Part shown: piece after piece, positions 54,116 through 64,000 of the stretch
Position numbering within the stretch: position 1 is the first letter of the stretch
Layout of the letters: each line of letters opens with the position of its first letter
NCBI GenBank assembly: GCA_039881045.1
Contig: JAYWVB010000015.1
Location: forward strand, 62,001-126,000
Direction: 5' to 3'
Origin: Chaetomium olivaceum
Taxonomy: Eukaryota > Ascomycota > Sordariomycetes > Sordariales > Chaetomiaceae
DNA: 64,000 nt
Program-made: the position numbers and the translations under genes
The notes under the pieces: model-generated
Databases searched by the model: none
What the model was told of the DNA's origin: nothing
What the model saw: only the letters and a program-made list of their open reading frames with translations

Positions 54116-57100
54116 ATGCTCCGACTCTCGCAGCTCCCATGGGGCATCGCGGTCCTCCTCGCCGCATCCTGGCTCCCCTCGACACAAGTCACTGCCTCGC
54201 CCTCGGTCAATGTTGCGCTAAAAGCAGCATTCCCCTCGCCTCCTTACCTTGTTGAGCTTCTGTAGGTTGCTTGCTCCCCGTTGTTATTGAAACCACCGCT
54301 CACATGTTCCCAGAGAAACAGCAGCTTCCGAGAATGCGACGGCCTACTTTGCCCTCCTCGACCGAATTGCGAAAGGGGATTTTGTCGAAGCCAAGACCGA
54401 CAAGGCGCTGTATGAAAAGTTTATCCAAGTTCTGCGTGACGATGGGCATATGGACGGGGAGGCACTGTCGACATTCAAGCTGGCACTTTCGATGCGAACC
54501 GCAGCACCCCGGGTGGAGGCGCACTATCAATACTACACAACTGCGGTCGAACTGTCTCTATCCGAAGATCAGGAGGGGTGTGGGCAATGGTTCTTTGTGG
54601 ACGGGAAACAATACTGCACACCTGCGCTTGGCGAAGAATACAGGGCAGTAAAGGAGAACAACCAGGGACGGCCTCTGCCATTTGATCGCAAGTTTGGGAC
54701 TGGCGCCCGTGATGTCATCCTCTACGCCGATATTACGGCGCCGGACTTTGGCACGTACCATGAAACGGCCATGAAAATAGCCCAGAGGGGAGGGCGCGTA
54801 CCGAGTCAGATACAGGAGAAGCGCAGCTCACCCGAGCGAAGCGCTCTCCGTCAATGGCTACGGAGTAGAACTCACTCTCAAACGGACAGACTACATTGTC
54901 ATTGACGACCGAGATACTGGCGCCGCCAAAGCGTCCCCGGACGAGGCCCAGAAGCCCATCGGGTCCTCCGAAGTTGTGCTTGACGACGAGGAGGTCACAG
55001 ATATCAAGCCGCTGGAGAAGTCCGAGCTTGCATCCTTAGGCATGAAGGCAGCGTCCTTTATTATGCAGAGCGAGTCGCCATTTGAGACCCTCCTCAAGCT
55101 CACTCAGGATTTTCCCAAGTACTCGACGTCTCTCGGAGCCCACAACGTCTCTGCTGAGTTCAGAGCCGAGCATGAGGATAACCGGAAGGTCCTGGTTCCC
55201 GAGGGTATGAACGTACTCTGGATGAACGGAATTCAGCTGATTGAACGCCAAATCCAACCATTTGGCCTCGTCGACTTGCTCACACGGGAGCGCAAGCTGA
55301 TCAATGGTGTTCTTGACCTTGGTCTTACCGGACAGCAAGCCATCTCCTTGCTGGGGCACACAGACGTTGCCGATGCAAAATCGGGGGGCGAGGAGCCGCG
55401 GCGGTTTGACTGGCGCGACGAAATTGAAGACGGCCGAGTTATTGTTTGGCTGAACAACATCGAAAAGGACAAGCGGTACCAGGAGTTTGCTCCGAGCATC
55501 TGGGCCTTGATCCAGCACTTCGGCCAAGGCCTGCCCCAAATACGGAAGGATATCTTCAACTTGGTCGTCCCTGTGGACTTCACCAAGCCCGAGGATGTCA
55601 AGATGGTCACGACACAGCTTTTGTCCTTTATGAAGCGGCTGGTCCCAATCCGGTTCGGCTTGGTTCCGCTTACTCCCACGGGAGAGGCCATTGAGCAGGC
55701 CAAAGTCGTCTACTACCTCTTGGAGACTCACGGCCTTTCAGCAGCAGCCTCCTATCTGGAGAAGTCACTCGAACACCAAAAGACCGCGAAGCCTGACGAG
55801 GGCATCTTCAACGAAGCCATCAAAGACCGCCCTGTACGGTCAGACTCTACCGTGCTATCTTTCGGTGACATCTTCACGTCTGAGAGCCACGAGAAGCAAA
55901 TCCATTTGGCTAAGCACTGGGTGGAGCGCCTGCGTGCTGGTGGCGAGGTTCCTTCTGTCTTCATGGACGGCTTCGCAATTCCCCGGGATGAGAACTGGCT
56001 TCGAGCCATGAATCAAAAGCTCATGGGTGATCTGCAGGCTCTTCAACAGGCAGCGTACTTTGGACAGGTCAATGACGACACCTGGATCCCTGGCCGATTC
56101 CTCGAGAACGCCATCACGAGGCGTAACACGCTCATCTTCCCCGAGGACGCGAAAGACATTAACATGCTCAATGTGAACAAGGTGTACACCGAGCACCACA
56201 ATGTATTCGACAAGGTGCCGGTGGTCGAGGCTGATGGCCAATCAACCAAGGAAGATTGGGCCGCTCTAACGGTTGTCGCGGACCTAGACAGTCTTGAGGG
56301 TCAGAAGCTGCTCCTATTTGCACTTCAGTTTCGCAGTGAACACTCTGGCGTGCGCGTCGACATTGTGCACAACCCTAAGGACGTCACTTACTCTGCCTCG
56401 CAACTCACCCAACGCATCAAGACCCGTGAGAGCGACTTGGCGGCAGCCACCCAGCTTCTTGACCTCGAGACAATCCTCGAAAGTGGCAAGGCCGAGGCTG
56501 ATCCCGTCTACGATGCTGCTCTAGCCAGTTTTCTCGCTGACGTCAACATCAAGGAGGGCGATAATGCGCTGATACTCAACGGGCGTGTGGCAGGCCCCAT
56601 CGTGTCGGCTGAAGAGTTCAAGAAGGAGGACTTCGTGCAGTTCCTCGAAGCTGAGCGCGCAAGCCGGATCCTTCCAGTTTACAAGGCTGTCGAGGACCTA
56701 AAACTGGGCGACAAGATCTCAGGTCCATTGGATGCTGCCAAGCTGACCTCTGTTACTGCACTGTCTGGCATCTCGGATCTCCCACAGGGCATCTTTGACT
56801 CGGCATCCTCAGCCAGGACAGCTGCTTTCAATGAATTGAAGTCGGCGCACACGTCGGTTCGTTCCAGGTCGGCGATGCCTCCACAGCAACCATCTTCTTT
56901 GTCGCTGTCATCAACCCCGCTAGCGAGGTAGGCCAGAAGTGGGCTGCCGTGCTAAAGGTGCTGTCAGAGCTTGAGGGTGTCCATCTCCAGGTCTTCCTCA
57001 ACCCTGCGGACGAGCTTGGCGAGCTTCCCATCAAGCGATTCTACCGTTACGTTCTCGAGTCGTCGCCTAGCTTTGACGACGATGGCAAGGTTAAGGCGCT

Positions 57101-58716
57101 TTCGGCCAACTTTGCGGGGGTACCCCAAGACACGCTCCTCGTCGCAGGCATGGACGTGCCGCCCGCCTGGCTCGTCACGTCCAAGGTCTCGGTCGATGAC
57201 CTGGACAACCTTCGCATCAAGGACATTAAGGCCAAGAGGGGCACTGAGCACATCGAGGCTGTCTACCAGCTGGAGAACATCCTAATTGAAGGTCACTCCC
57301 GCGAGATGCCGGCAGGCCAGCCCCCTCGGGGCGTGCAGCTTGTCTTAGGTACCGAGAATGACTCGCACTTTGCCGACACCATCATCATGGCCAATCTCGG
57401 TTTCTTCCAGTTCAAGGCCAACCCAGGCGTCTACAGCCTCCGGTTAAAGGAAGGCCGGAGCTCCGAAATCTTCACCATGGAAAGCCTCGGCGCCGAAGGT
57501 TGGACGCCTGTACCCGGCGACGACTCCGCCGAGATCGCACTCATGGACTTCCAGGGCACAACACTCTACCCCCGCTTAAAACGCAAGCCCGGTATGGAAG
57601 GGAAAGATGTCCTCGAAGAAGCTCACGTCGACATCGCCACCGGCGCTGCTGGCGCCGCCATGGACTTTGTCTCCAAAGGCTTCAAGTTCGCTGAAGGCCT
57701 CCTGGGCCGCGGCAAGCCCACAGACGAAACCAAATCGCTTTCCACTACGCAACACGCCGAGATCAACATCTTCTCGGTCGCCAGCGGTCACCTCTACGAG
57801 CGGATGCTCAACATCATGATGGTTTCAGTCATGCGGCACACCAACCACACAGTCAAGTTCTGGTTCATCGAGCAATTCCTGTCCCCGTCCTTCAAAGACT
57901 TCATCCCGCACCTCGCAGCCGAGTACAACTTCTCGTACGAGATGGTGACCTACAAATGGCCGCACTGGCTGCGCCAGCAAAAAGAAAAGCAGCGTGAGAT
58001 CTGGGGCTACAAGATCCTCTTCCTGGACGTGCTCTTCCCGCTCTCCTCTCGACAAAGTCATTTTCGTCGACGCCGACCAGATCGTGCGCACCGACATGCA
58101 CGAGCTCGCCACCCTCGACCTCGAGGGCGCCCCTTACGCCTTCACGCCCATGTGCGATTCCCGTACGGAAATGGAAGGCTTCCGCTTCTGGAAGACCGGC
58201 TACTGGGCCAACTACCTCAAGGGCCACCCCTACCACATCAGCGCGCTGTACGCGGTCGACCTGCGCCGCTTCCGCGAGCTGGCGGCCGGCGACCGCCTGC
58301 GCCAGCAGTACCACGCCCTCTCGGCCGACCCGGGCTCCCTCGCCAACCTCGACCAGGACCTGCCCAACCACATGCAGTTCCAGATCCCCATCCACAGCCT
58401 GCCGCAGGAGTGGCTGTGGTGTGAGACGTGGTGCAGCGACGAGACCCTCGGCGAGGCCCGCACCATCGACCTGTGCAATAACCCGCAGACGAAGGAGCCC
58501 AAGCTGGACCGGGCGCGCCGGCAGGTGCCCGAGTGGACCGAGTATGATGAGGAGATTGCCGCGCTGGCGAGGCGGAGGAAGGAGGAGCAGGAGCGGGAGG
58601 CCGAGGGTGAGGCTAGGGCTAAGGTTGAAGGGGAGGAGGAGAGGAATCCTAAGAGTAGACGGTTTGAGGAAGAGGTTGTTGTTGCGGAGACGGCGAGTGG
58701 GAAGGATGAGTTGTAA
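54116..58716 (+). CDS. UDP-glucose:glycoprotein glucosyltransferase (UGGT)
   Basis: ER folding sensor that reglucosylates misfolded N-glycoproteins for calnexin. Exons 54116-54261 and 54314-58716 (intron GTAGGT..TTCCCAG); about 1515 aa. Signal peptide RLSQLPWGIAVLLAASWL. Thioredoxin-like/UGGT regions are visible (PPYLVELLETAASENATAYF, ILYADITAPDFGTYHE, RKLINGVLDLGLTG). The C-terminal GT24 catalytic domain from about 57760 has INIFSVASGHLYERMLNIMM, KFWFIEQFLSPSFKDFIPHL, VIFVDADQIVRTD (metal-binding DxD) and NLDQDLPN. The end is an acidic tail with KDEL-stop for ER retrieval. Three frame breaks: +1 at about 54795-54798, -1 at about 56858-56865 and +1 at about 58044-58050. All lie inside conserved sequence, so sequence error is likely. 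Confidence 0.9.
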
Positions 58717-59010
58717 TCGTAGCGGGGTGGATGATGGTCATTGGGTAGTAATAACTGGCCTGAAGAGAGTGAATTGAGTAAACAATGTGCAAGTGCAAGT
58801 CTCATTTTGTCATTTTGTCAACTCCCGCTATGTCTCGTGATCATCTTCTCATCTATCATTTTGGCAAAGAAAACGAATGCGTTTTCCCGCAGCAGCACAG
58901 CACAGCAACAACAGCGTTCAACTCCCAAGCAAAGCAAATCCCACTCATGACATCAACAGACCCAACTCCAAAAAACGCCAACACGTATTAAGCAACGCCT
59001 AACCAAGTGC
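58717..59010. other. Convergent 3' flanks of UGGT and RAD54
   Basis: 294 bp without coding signal; contains a short ATTTTGTC direct repeat (58804-58819). Confidence 0.55.
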
Positions 59011-61480
59011 TCAGTGAGAAATGTACTGAAACACCGCGCTGACCTCCTCCGCCCCACACTCCTGCTTGAGCAAATGATCCTGGATCACCTTGAGCCCCTC
59101 ATTAATAAAGTGATTCCACGTGCTGGTGTCACCATAGAGCATAGCCTGTGCCTTGATGTGCTGCCTACCATCGGGCCGGCAACGCTTACACTTGAACGTG
59201 TCGTGTGTGTCGCTCCTGGTATCGGCCCGGTACTGGAACAGCTCGCGCAGGCTGTCCAAGCTGAAGTGGCGTTCGACGTCCTCGGCCGAGTCGACGACGC
59301 AAGAGCTCAGACTCTGCTTGTGGCTCTGCCGCTGGAAGATCTTCTCCTCGATGGTGCCGGTGGCAATGAAGCGGTAGACGAAGCAGTCCTTCTTCTGGCC
59401 GTCACGCCACACACGGGCGAGCGCCTGCTGGTCGGCGGCCGGGTTCCAGTCGGGGTCGAAGAGGACGAGGCGGTTGGCGCCGATCAGGTTGAGACCGCAG
59501 CCACCCGCCTTGGAGGAGAGCAGGAAAACGAACTCGGGGCCGTCCGGGTCGTTGAACTTGTCCACGAGCTTCTGGCGCTTGTTGACGTTCATGGTGCCGT
59601 CGAGGCGCAAACAGCCGTAGTTGTTAGATCGGCAGAGGCGCTCGAACAGGTCGAGGGTAGCAGTGTAATTGCTGATGAGCACAATCTTGTCGTTGGTGTC
59701 GGCGCGGATGCGGGCGAGCATGCGGGCGAGGACCTGCATTTTGCCCGAGTACCACGGCTTGATGTCGCGGTCGCGACCGCGGGCTTCTTTGGGGACGTAG
59801 TCGGCCGGCCAATACTTTTCGGAGCCCGGCAGGTCGGCCACAAGGTCCAACAGGTCGGGGTGATTGCAGAGCTTTTTGAGCATACCGATAGCCTTGAGCG
59901 GCTGGGAACCCTTGCCTCTGAGGAGTGCCTGAATATCTGGAGAGGTGATGAAGTAGTTGTAGAGCGCCAGTTGGAATGGTGCCAGATTGCAAAACACGAC
60001 GTGCTCGTACTTGACGGGAAGGTACTTGGACAGAATGTCGTTGGTGCGGCGGATGATGAACTTGTTGACAATAGCAAGCAGCTCGGCAAGGCACTCGTCG
60101 CCGCGTTTCCGATCAGCATCGGAGGCATCGGCATCACGTCCACGTAGGATGGGGAGCTCAAAGCGTTTGCGAAACTCCAGCCGGGTTCCAAGAAGATCAG
60201 GGTTCGCGAAGCTGATGAGGGCGAAGTACTCAGACAAGTCGTTCTGAATCGGGTGTGCCAGACAAGATAACGCGTCGTGAGACATTCAGGTTGTTCAAGG
60301 CGCCGAAAGTCTGGCTGTCTCCGTTTTTCAAACGATGCCCCTCGTCGCAAAGCATCAGGCCGATTTGCGTATTCTTGAGCTCTTCGACGTTGAGGCGAAG
60401 GGTTTCATAGGACACGATGATAACTGGGCGAGTGACAGCACGGCCGGTGGAAATGGCCCATTGACGAAGCTGGCGGGTCAGTTCCTCCTTCGACGCCTTG
60501 CCGTCAATAGCGAAAGGCGTGATGGCGTCAGCACCCAGCCACTTGACCAACTCGTTCGCCCAGTTCCTCACCAAACTGGAAGGGCAAGCAACGATAGCCT
60601 TTTGGATGGTGGGCTTGCCGGCTTCGGGGGACTGCTTCAGAAGGGTCCAGAGAAGAGTGATGCATTGCAGGGTCTTGCCGAGACCCATTTCGTCTGCCAT
60701 GATACACCCGTTTGCCTTTTCGTCGATCATGCCCGTCACACACCTGTACATGAACTTGACGCCCTCGATCTGATGGGGTCGGAGCACCTTGGCAAGCCTC
60801 GGGTCGATGACAACCGGAACCCGGGGATGCTCGCCCTCGACCTTCTTCTTGATGCCCAGAATCTCGGCGAGACTCTTGTGCATCAATGGCGCATCAATTT
60901 TCGACGCCAGCTCGACTTCCTTTTGTTTCTCTTCTGGGTCGGGCGTCTCTTTGGGCTTGTCGTCAACTGTCGGGTCGTGGAGCACAATAGCAAACTCGCC
61001 ACATGGGTCGTGCAGGGGCTTCGCGATAAATACCGCCCCTTGTCTCAGTCCCAACGTTGGAGGGGGGCGGTTCGGATTGTATGCAGCATTGTCCTTGTTG
61101 ACGAAAGGAACGGAAAAGGCCTTGCGGAAGATCTTATCCTTATCCTTGGGTTGGAACACTGGGAATCGGTTGACATCTCGGTTCGCCAGAGCAAGACGGT
61201 CCTCGTTGGTGTAGGGCTTGTCGGCATCCGCCTCTCCATCGGCACCACCATAATCAACCCTCCTCCGCTTCCGAGCCGGGCGGTCGGCTGCGACGGTGCG
61301 CGTTGCGGAACCGGGGCATCTAAATGGTTTGTGTAGGCGGTCGAGCGATTGAGGTGTTGGGAAGCGGCTACGTGGCACAACGTTCTCCTTGTTCGCGGCG
61401 GGCGTCGCTGGCGTTGAAGCCGTCCTGTGGGAGTCAGTCACGGGTGATACACAAACGTGGTGGGGTGCATTAATTTACAT
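59011..61480 (-). CDS. RAD54: RAD54 recombinational repair translocase
   Basis: Swi2/Snf2 dsDNA translocase that works with Rad51 in homologous recombination. Main exon 59011-61424; two coding bases AT at 61479-61480 are joined to G at 61424 by a 54-nt intron (GTAAAT..CTGACTCCCACAG), creating the ATG. About 804 aa. N-terminus MTASTPATPAANKENVVPRS, then KPFRCPG. Helicase motifs: ADEMGLGKTLQCITLLW (I/Ia), CDEGHRLKN (II), RRVILSGTP.IQNDLSEYF (III), LSSKAGGCGLNLIGANRLVL (V) and DPDWNPAADQQALARVWRDG (VI), with QKKDCFVYRFIATGTIEEKI after it. A +1 break at 60250-60253 falls inside SGTP|IQND. No in-frame ATG exists in the main exon before conserved sequence, supporting the split start. Family certain; the start is an inference. 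Confidence 0.9.
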
Positions 61481-63030
61481 GTTGACGCGTCGGTATTGAT
61501 CCGCCTTTAAATACTCAATGTAATAGGAATTACACGCAGAGTTTTGATGCTCTGTCAAAGCCAATAAATAATTCTTCCACTCAATCGCGGCAACCGGAAG
61601 GAGCGGGCTCGGTTGTGTTGTTTGGGACGCGTTCAGCTCAGGCAGCAAACGCGCGCCTTCCCCACGGTGTCAGATGACCGCACCGCGCCAAGGCCGCGAT
61701 TTGAAGAGCCCACTTTACTTGTGTAAGTGCCGTGCCAACCCATTTCCCAATTCAGAATTTCAGATACAGACGACTGCCAACTTCAATGGCCATAATGGTC
61801 CAACAACACCCTTGATCATTTGGTTTAGTGAAATTAAATGGCATCACCTGCCGGAACTAGATGAGTTCCTCAATTTGACTGCGGGTGGAACTTGCGAATA
61901 AGACGGCAAGCTCACCACACATGCACACACGCAACATTTAGACAAGAACAAAAGGTAAAATTGAATCGGTCGGTGACCAGGTCGTTATCTTCGTGTTTTC
62001 CTATAGCCAAACGCCTCATCTATGGGAGTGGAGTAACTGTCATCCAAAAAATGATATGGGTATGTGATTCAGGGGCTTAAACTATCGTCATGCCATTTAT
62101 CGATAATATATTCTGATGCGAAAGTTGGCAAAAAGATCGAAAAAATATTGCACGACCCAACTTGGATCGAACAAAGAGGCTGTGGTCATTTGCCAGACCC
62201 GGCGGGATATGTCTTCCGGCTGAGGGGGGATTGACTAAGGTAGGTTCACATCCCAACCACGGCACCAGAAACTCCCACAACGCAGGATGTATGACCTAGC
62301 TTCGATTATCGTCAGCGGGTTATCACCCGCCCCCGGAAATAACAGTGACGGAAACTCGACGCTGTGGTCAAGGCCAGATTTTAACTCAGTCATGCTGAGC
62401 GCTTGGAACGGCTTCTTTAGCAATAGCAGACTCATCATGGACCGATTCGATTACATTTCCATGTTTCCAAGTCAATAGTACATACGGTTAAGGATATTTA
62501 TCAACTCAAAAAAGCATGATACCAGTTTAGCCGCTGCAAATTACATTCAGTCTTTCATACAAAATCCCATCATATATGAAGCCTCTATGTTCATCAAGTC
62601 ACCAGGGCTCTCATTTTCATAGTATTTGGCCACCTATAATTAGTGAGGAGCAACCCGTGACGCCGTTCTACTTCAAGTGCCCGCTTATCAAGTTGTGCTG
62701 AGGCCTCGGATTCTACCATGTTAGCAAACAATCGTATAGCCATCGAGCCTCTTTACTAATTCACTTGTTGCCAGGTGCCTGTTTCCCACTTTAGCACCGA
62801 CTATACTATACCTCGTGATAGGAACACAGACCATTGCGACGAGTGAGTCACAAAAATCATCCGAGCGTGAGCTTTCGTCTATAGATTCGAGGGCACCCTT
62901 CCCACTTAATCTCGATCCTCCTTTGCCCCTTCTCAGCAAAAAGAAACACGAACAACCGACAAAAAGAAGCACCGACCCTTCGACAACCACCACAAACCCA
63001 GACGACAACACCGACTACAACCACACCGTC

Positions 63031-63165
63031 GTCGATAACGTCACCGTCGATAACCTCGCCGTCGATAACCTCGTCGTCGATAACCTCGCTGTTGACAACC
63101 CCGACGACAACCACACCGCCGAAAATCACACCGCCGAAAATCACACCGCCGAAAATCACGCCGAC
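63031..63165. repeat. 15-bp minisatellite, nine units
   Basis: Nine tandem units that drift from GTCGATAACCTCGCC to GAAAATCACACCGCC. On the plus strand the frame reads VDNLA then ENHTA pentapeptides. The surrounding frame opens with GTG rather than ATG, so coding status is doubtful. Confidence 0.85.
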
Positions 63166-63662
63166 GACGAACGACGCCGACGCGGACCGACCGAACCAGC
63201 AGGTCTCAGAAGGGAACTGTCCAACCGTACCTCGCACTTAGTAGAGTGATACTCACTACCATTAGGCTGGTCCCTGGACTTCAGCAGCCAAGCTCGCAGA
63301 CCCCCACCATCCCTTCACAGGGATTCTGGGTCGCACGCACTCCATGGCTGGCTGCCTGAAAGGTTAATCTCACTAGTAAGGCGCCACCGGACTGCCCGGG
63401 CCCTCGACCGACCTCTCGGCCCGTGGCTCAGTGGAACGGGGTAGGCGGCCGTGCGTTCTGGGTAGGGTATGGATGTTTCGCTGCACTGCACTGGACGCAG
63501 CGCGCGCAGGCCGCCCGTCTAATTATGCCGGGGTACTGGTAATCGGGGACTTCGGGACCCCCGTGACACCATCCCCAGGTGCGTGCCGGTTGTAAACGGG
63601 GGCGACATCCCTTCCGAGTTCCTGCCCTGCTGAATCATCCGTTTCGCCTTCTCGACTGCCTA

Positions 63663-64000
63663 ATTCGCTGGGCCTGACACCCGACACAATGCATCTTCCG
63701 TCATAGCTTATAACTTCGCGCAACGGTTCGTCAATTCTTCGCCTTGGCTCTGTGGGCTAACATTAGGTTTCATTCACTTGATCGCACCCTATTCACTTGG
63801 GTCTGGTATACAATGCACCGTGTATTCCATCACGACTTTATAACTTCACGGTTTGTCGATCCCTCGTCTTGCCTTGTGGGCTAACATTAGGTTGCACTCA
63901 CTTGATCACTCAATTGACCGGGTCTGACAAACAATGTACTGTGTGTTCGGTCATGATCTTATAATTTCATGGTTCGTCGATTCTCCGTTTTGGCTGTGTG
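63663..64000. repeat. Three diverged tandem copies of a ~125-bp unit, open at window edge
   Basis: Units begin near 63663 (ATTCGCTGGGCCTGACA), 63791 (ATTCACTTGGGTCTGGTA) and 63912 (AATTGACCGGGTCTGACA), with periods of 128 and 121 bp. Shared blocks in order are ACAATGyAC/ATGCAT, TTATAACTTC, GGTTyGTC and GTGGGCTAACATTAGGTT. The third copy runs out of the window. Confidence 0.75.

Larger units (their letters stand above)
61481..64000. other. Repeat-bearing region without a convincing gene
   Basis: From RAD54 upstream to the window edge. Stop-rich and AT-rich to 62800. A frame without ATG (62815-63249) contains 15-bp repeats. Three diverged copies of a roughly 125-bp unit occupy 63663-64000. No transposase or other protein remnant recognised. 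Confidence 0.5.

Noticed and set aside
59014..60147. 377-codon open frame antisense to RAD54
   Set aside because: Complement of the helicase C-terminal domain, with no recognisable motif.
60335..61336. 333-codon open frame antisense to RAD54
   Set aside because: Opposite conserved helicase motifs I-II; composition is that of a complement strand.
62130..62280. Possible tRNA (GTTCGATCC on minus strand; GGTTCACATCCC on plus)
   Set aside because: B-box resemblance only; no matching acceptor or anticodon stems could be drawn.
63415..63480. A-box-like GTGGCTCAGTGG
   Set aside because: No B box at a suitable distance and no cloverleaf.
1..64000. CRISPR arrays, insertion sequences, prokaryotic operons
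   Set aside because: Introns, monocistronic layout and gene content are fungal; the repeats are minisatellites without spacers of uniform length.

Overview
This is nuclear DNA from a filamentous ascomycete, most likely a Sordariomycete of the Sordariales (a Chaetomiaceae-like genome is my inference). The reasons are single-gene transcription units, short introns of about 50-110 nt with GTRNGT donors, CTAAC/CTGAC branch sites and AG acceptors, high GC in genes, many microsatellites, and a gene set typical of that group (ApsB/Mto1, SYT1-type Sec7 GEF, GT90, Skt5-type chitin synthase activator, fungal UGGT). No rRNA, CRISPR, prokaryotic operon or intact tRNA was found.

Layout. 1-1.4 kb: 3' part of a GT90/CAP10 glycosyltransferase. 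3.2-4.4 kb: arginase. 6.1-6.7 kb: a four-pass membrane protein. 7.4-7.8 kb (minus): a small MGCC lipid-anchored protein. 9.9-13.3 kb: an accessory block with two adjacent genes built from an unrecognised seven-cysteine module whose introns always fall at the same place in the module. 14.2-19.2 kb: ApsB/Mto1-like gamma-tubulin recruiter. 21.3-22.5 kb: F-box/ankyrin-like protein. 24.8-29.6 kb: Sec7-PH ARF exchange factor. 31.2-33.8 kb (minus): an orphan protein and a short-chain dehydrogenase. 34.4-42.2 kb: a tandemly duplicated, divergently transcribed two-gene unit of unknown function, one copy broken by a SINE-like insertion. 42.2-45.3 kb (minus): Skt5/Chs4-type Sel1-repeat activator with a CAAX box. 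47.9-48.8 kb: proteasome subunit RPN12. 49.1-53.3 kb (minus): coatomer alpha. 54.1-58.7 kb: UDP-glucose:glycoprotein glucosyltransferase ending in KDEL. 59.0-61.5 kb (minus): RAD54, whose ATG appears split by an intron. 61.5-64 kb: repeats and no convincing gene.

Functional links. Much of the conserved set serves the secretory pathway and cell wall: UGGT (ER folding control, KDEL retrieval), coatomer alpha (COPI retrieval), Sec7-PH GEF (ARF activation), GT90 and the chitin synthase activator. The two accessory blocks (9.9-13.3 kb and 34.4-42.2 kb) are the parts I could not assign to known families.

Caution. Nine clearly conserved or otherwise recognisable genes carry one or more single-base frame breaks, several in homopolymers (T7 in SYT1, C6 in coatomer alpha and the Skt5 homologue, G runs in ApsB). 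This looks like consensus error in the assembly rather than mass gene death, so broken frames should not be read as pseudogenes without checking reads. Exon coordinates below were worked out by hand from splice signals and reading frame.
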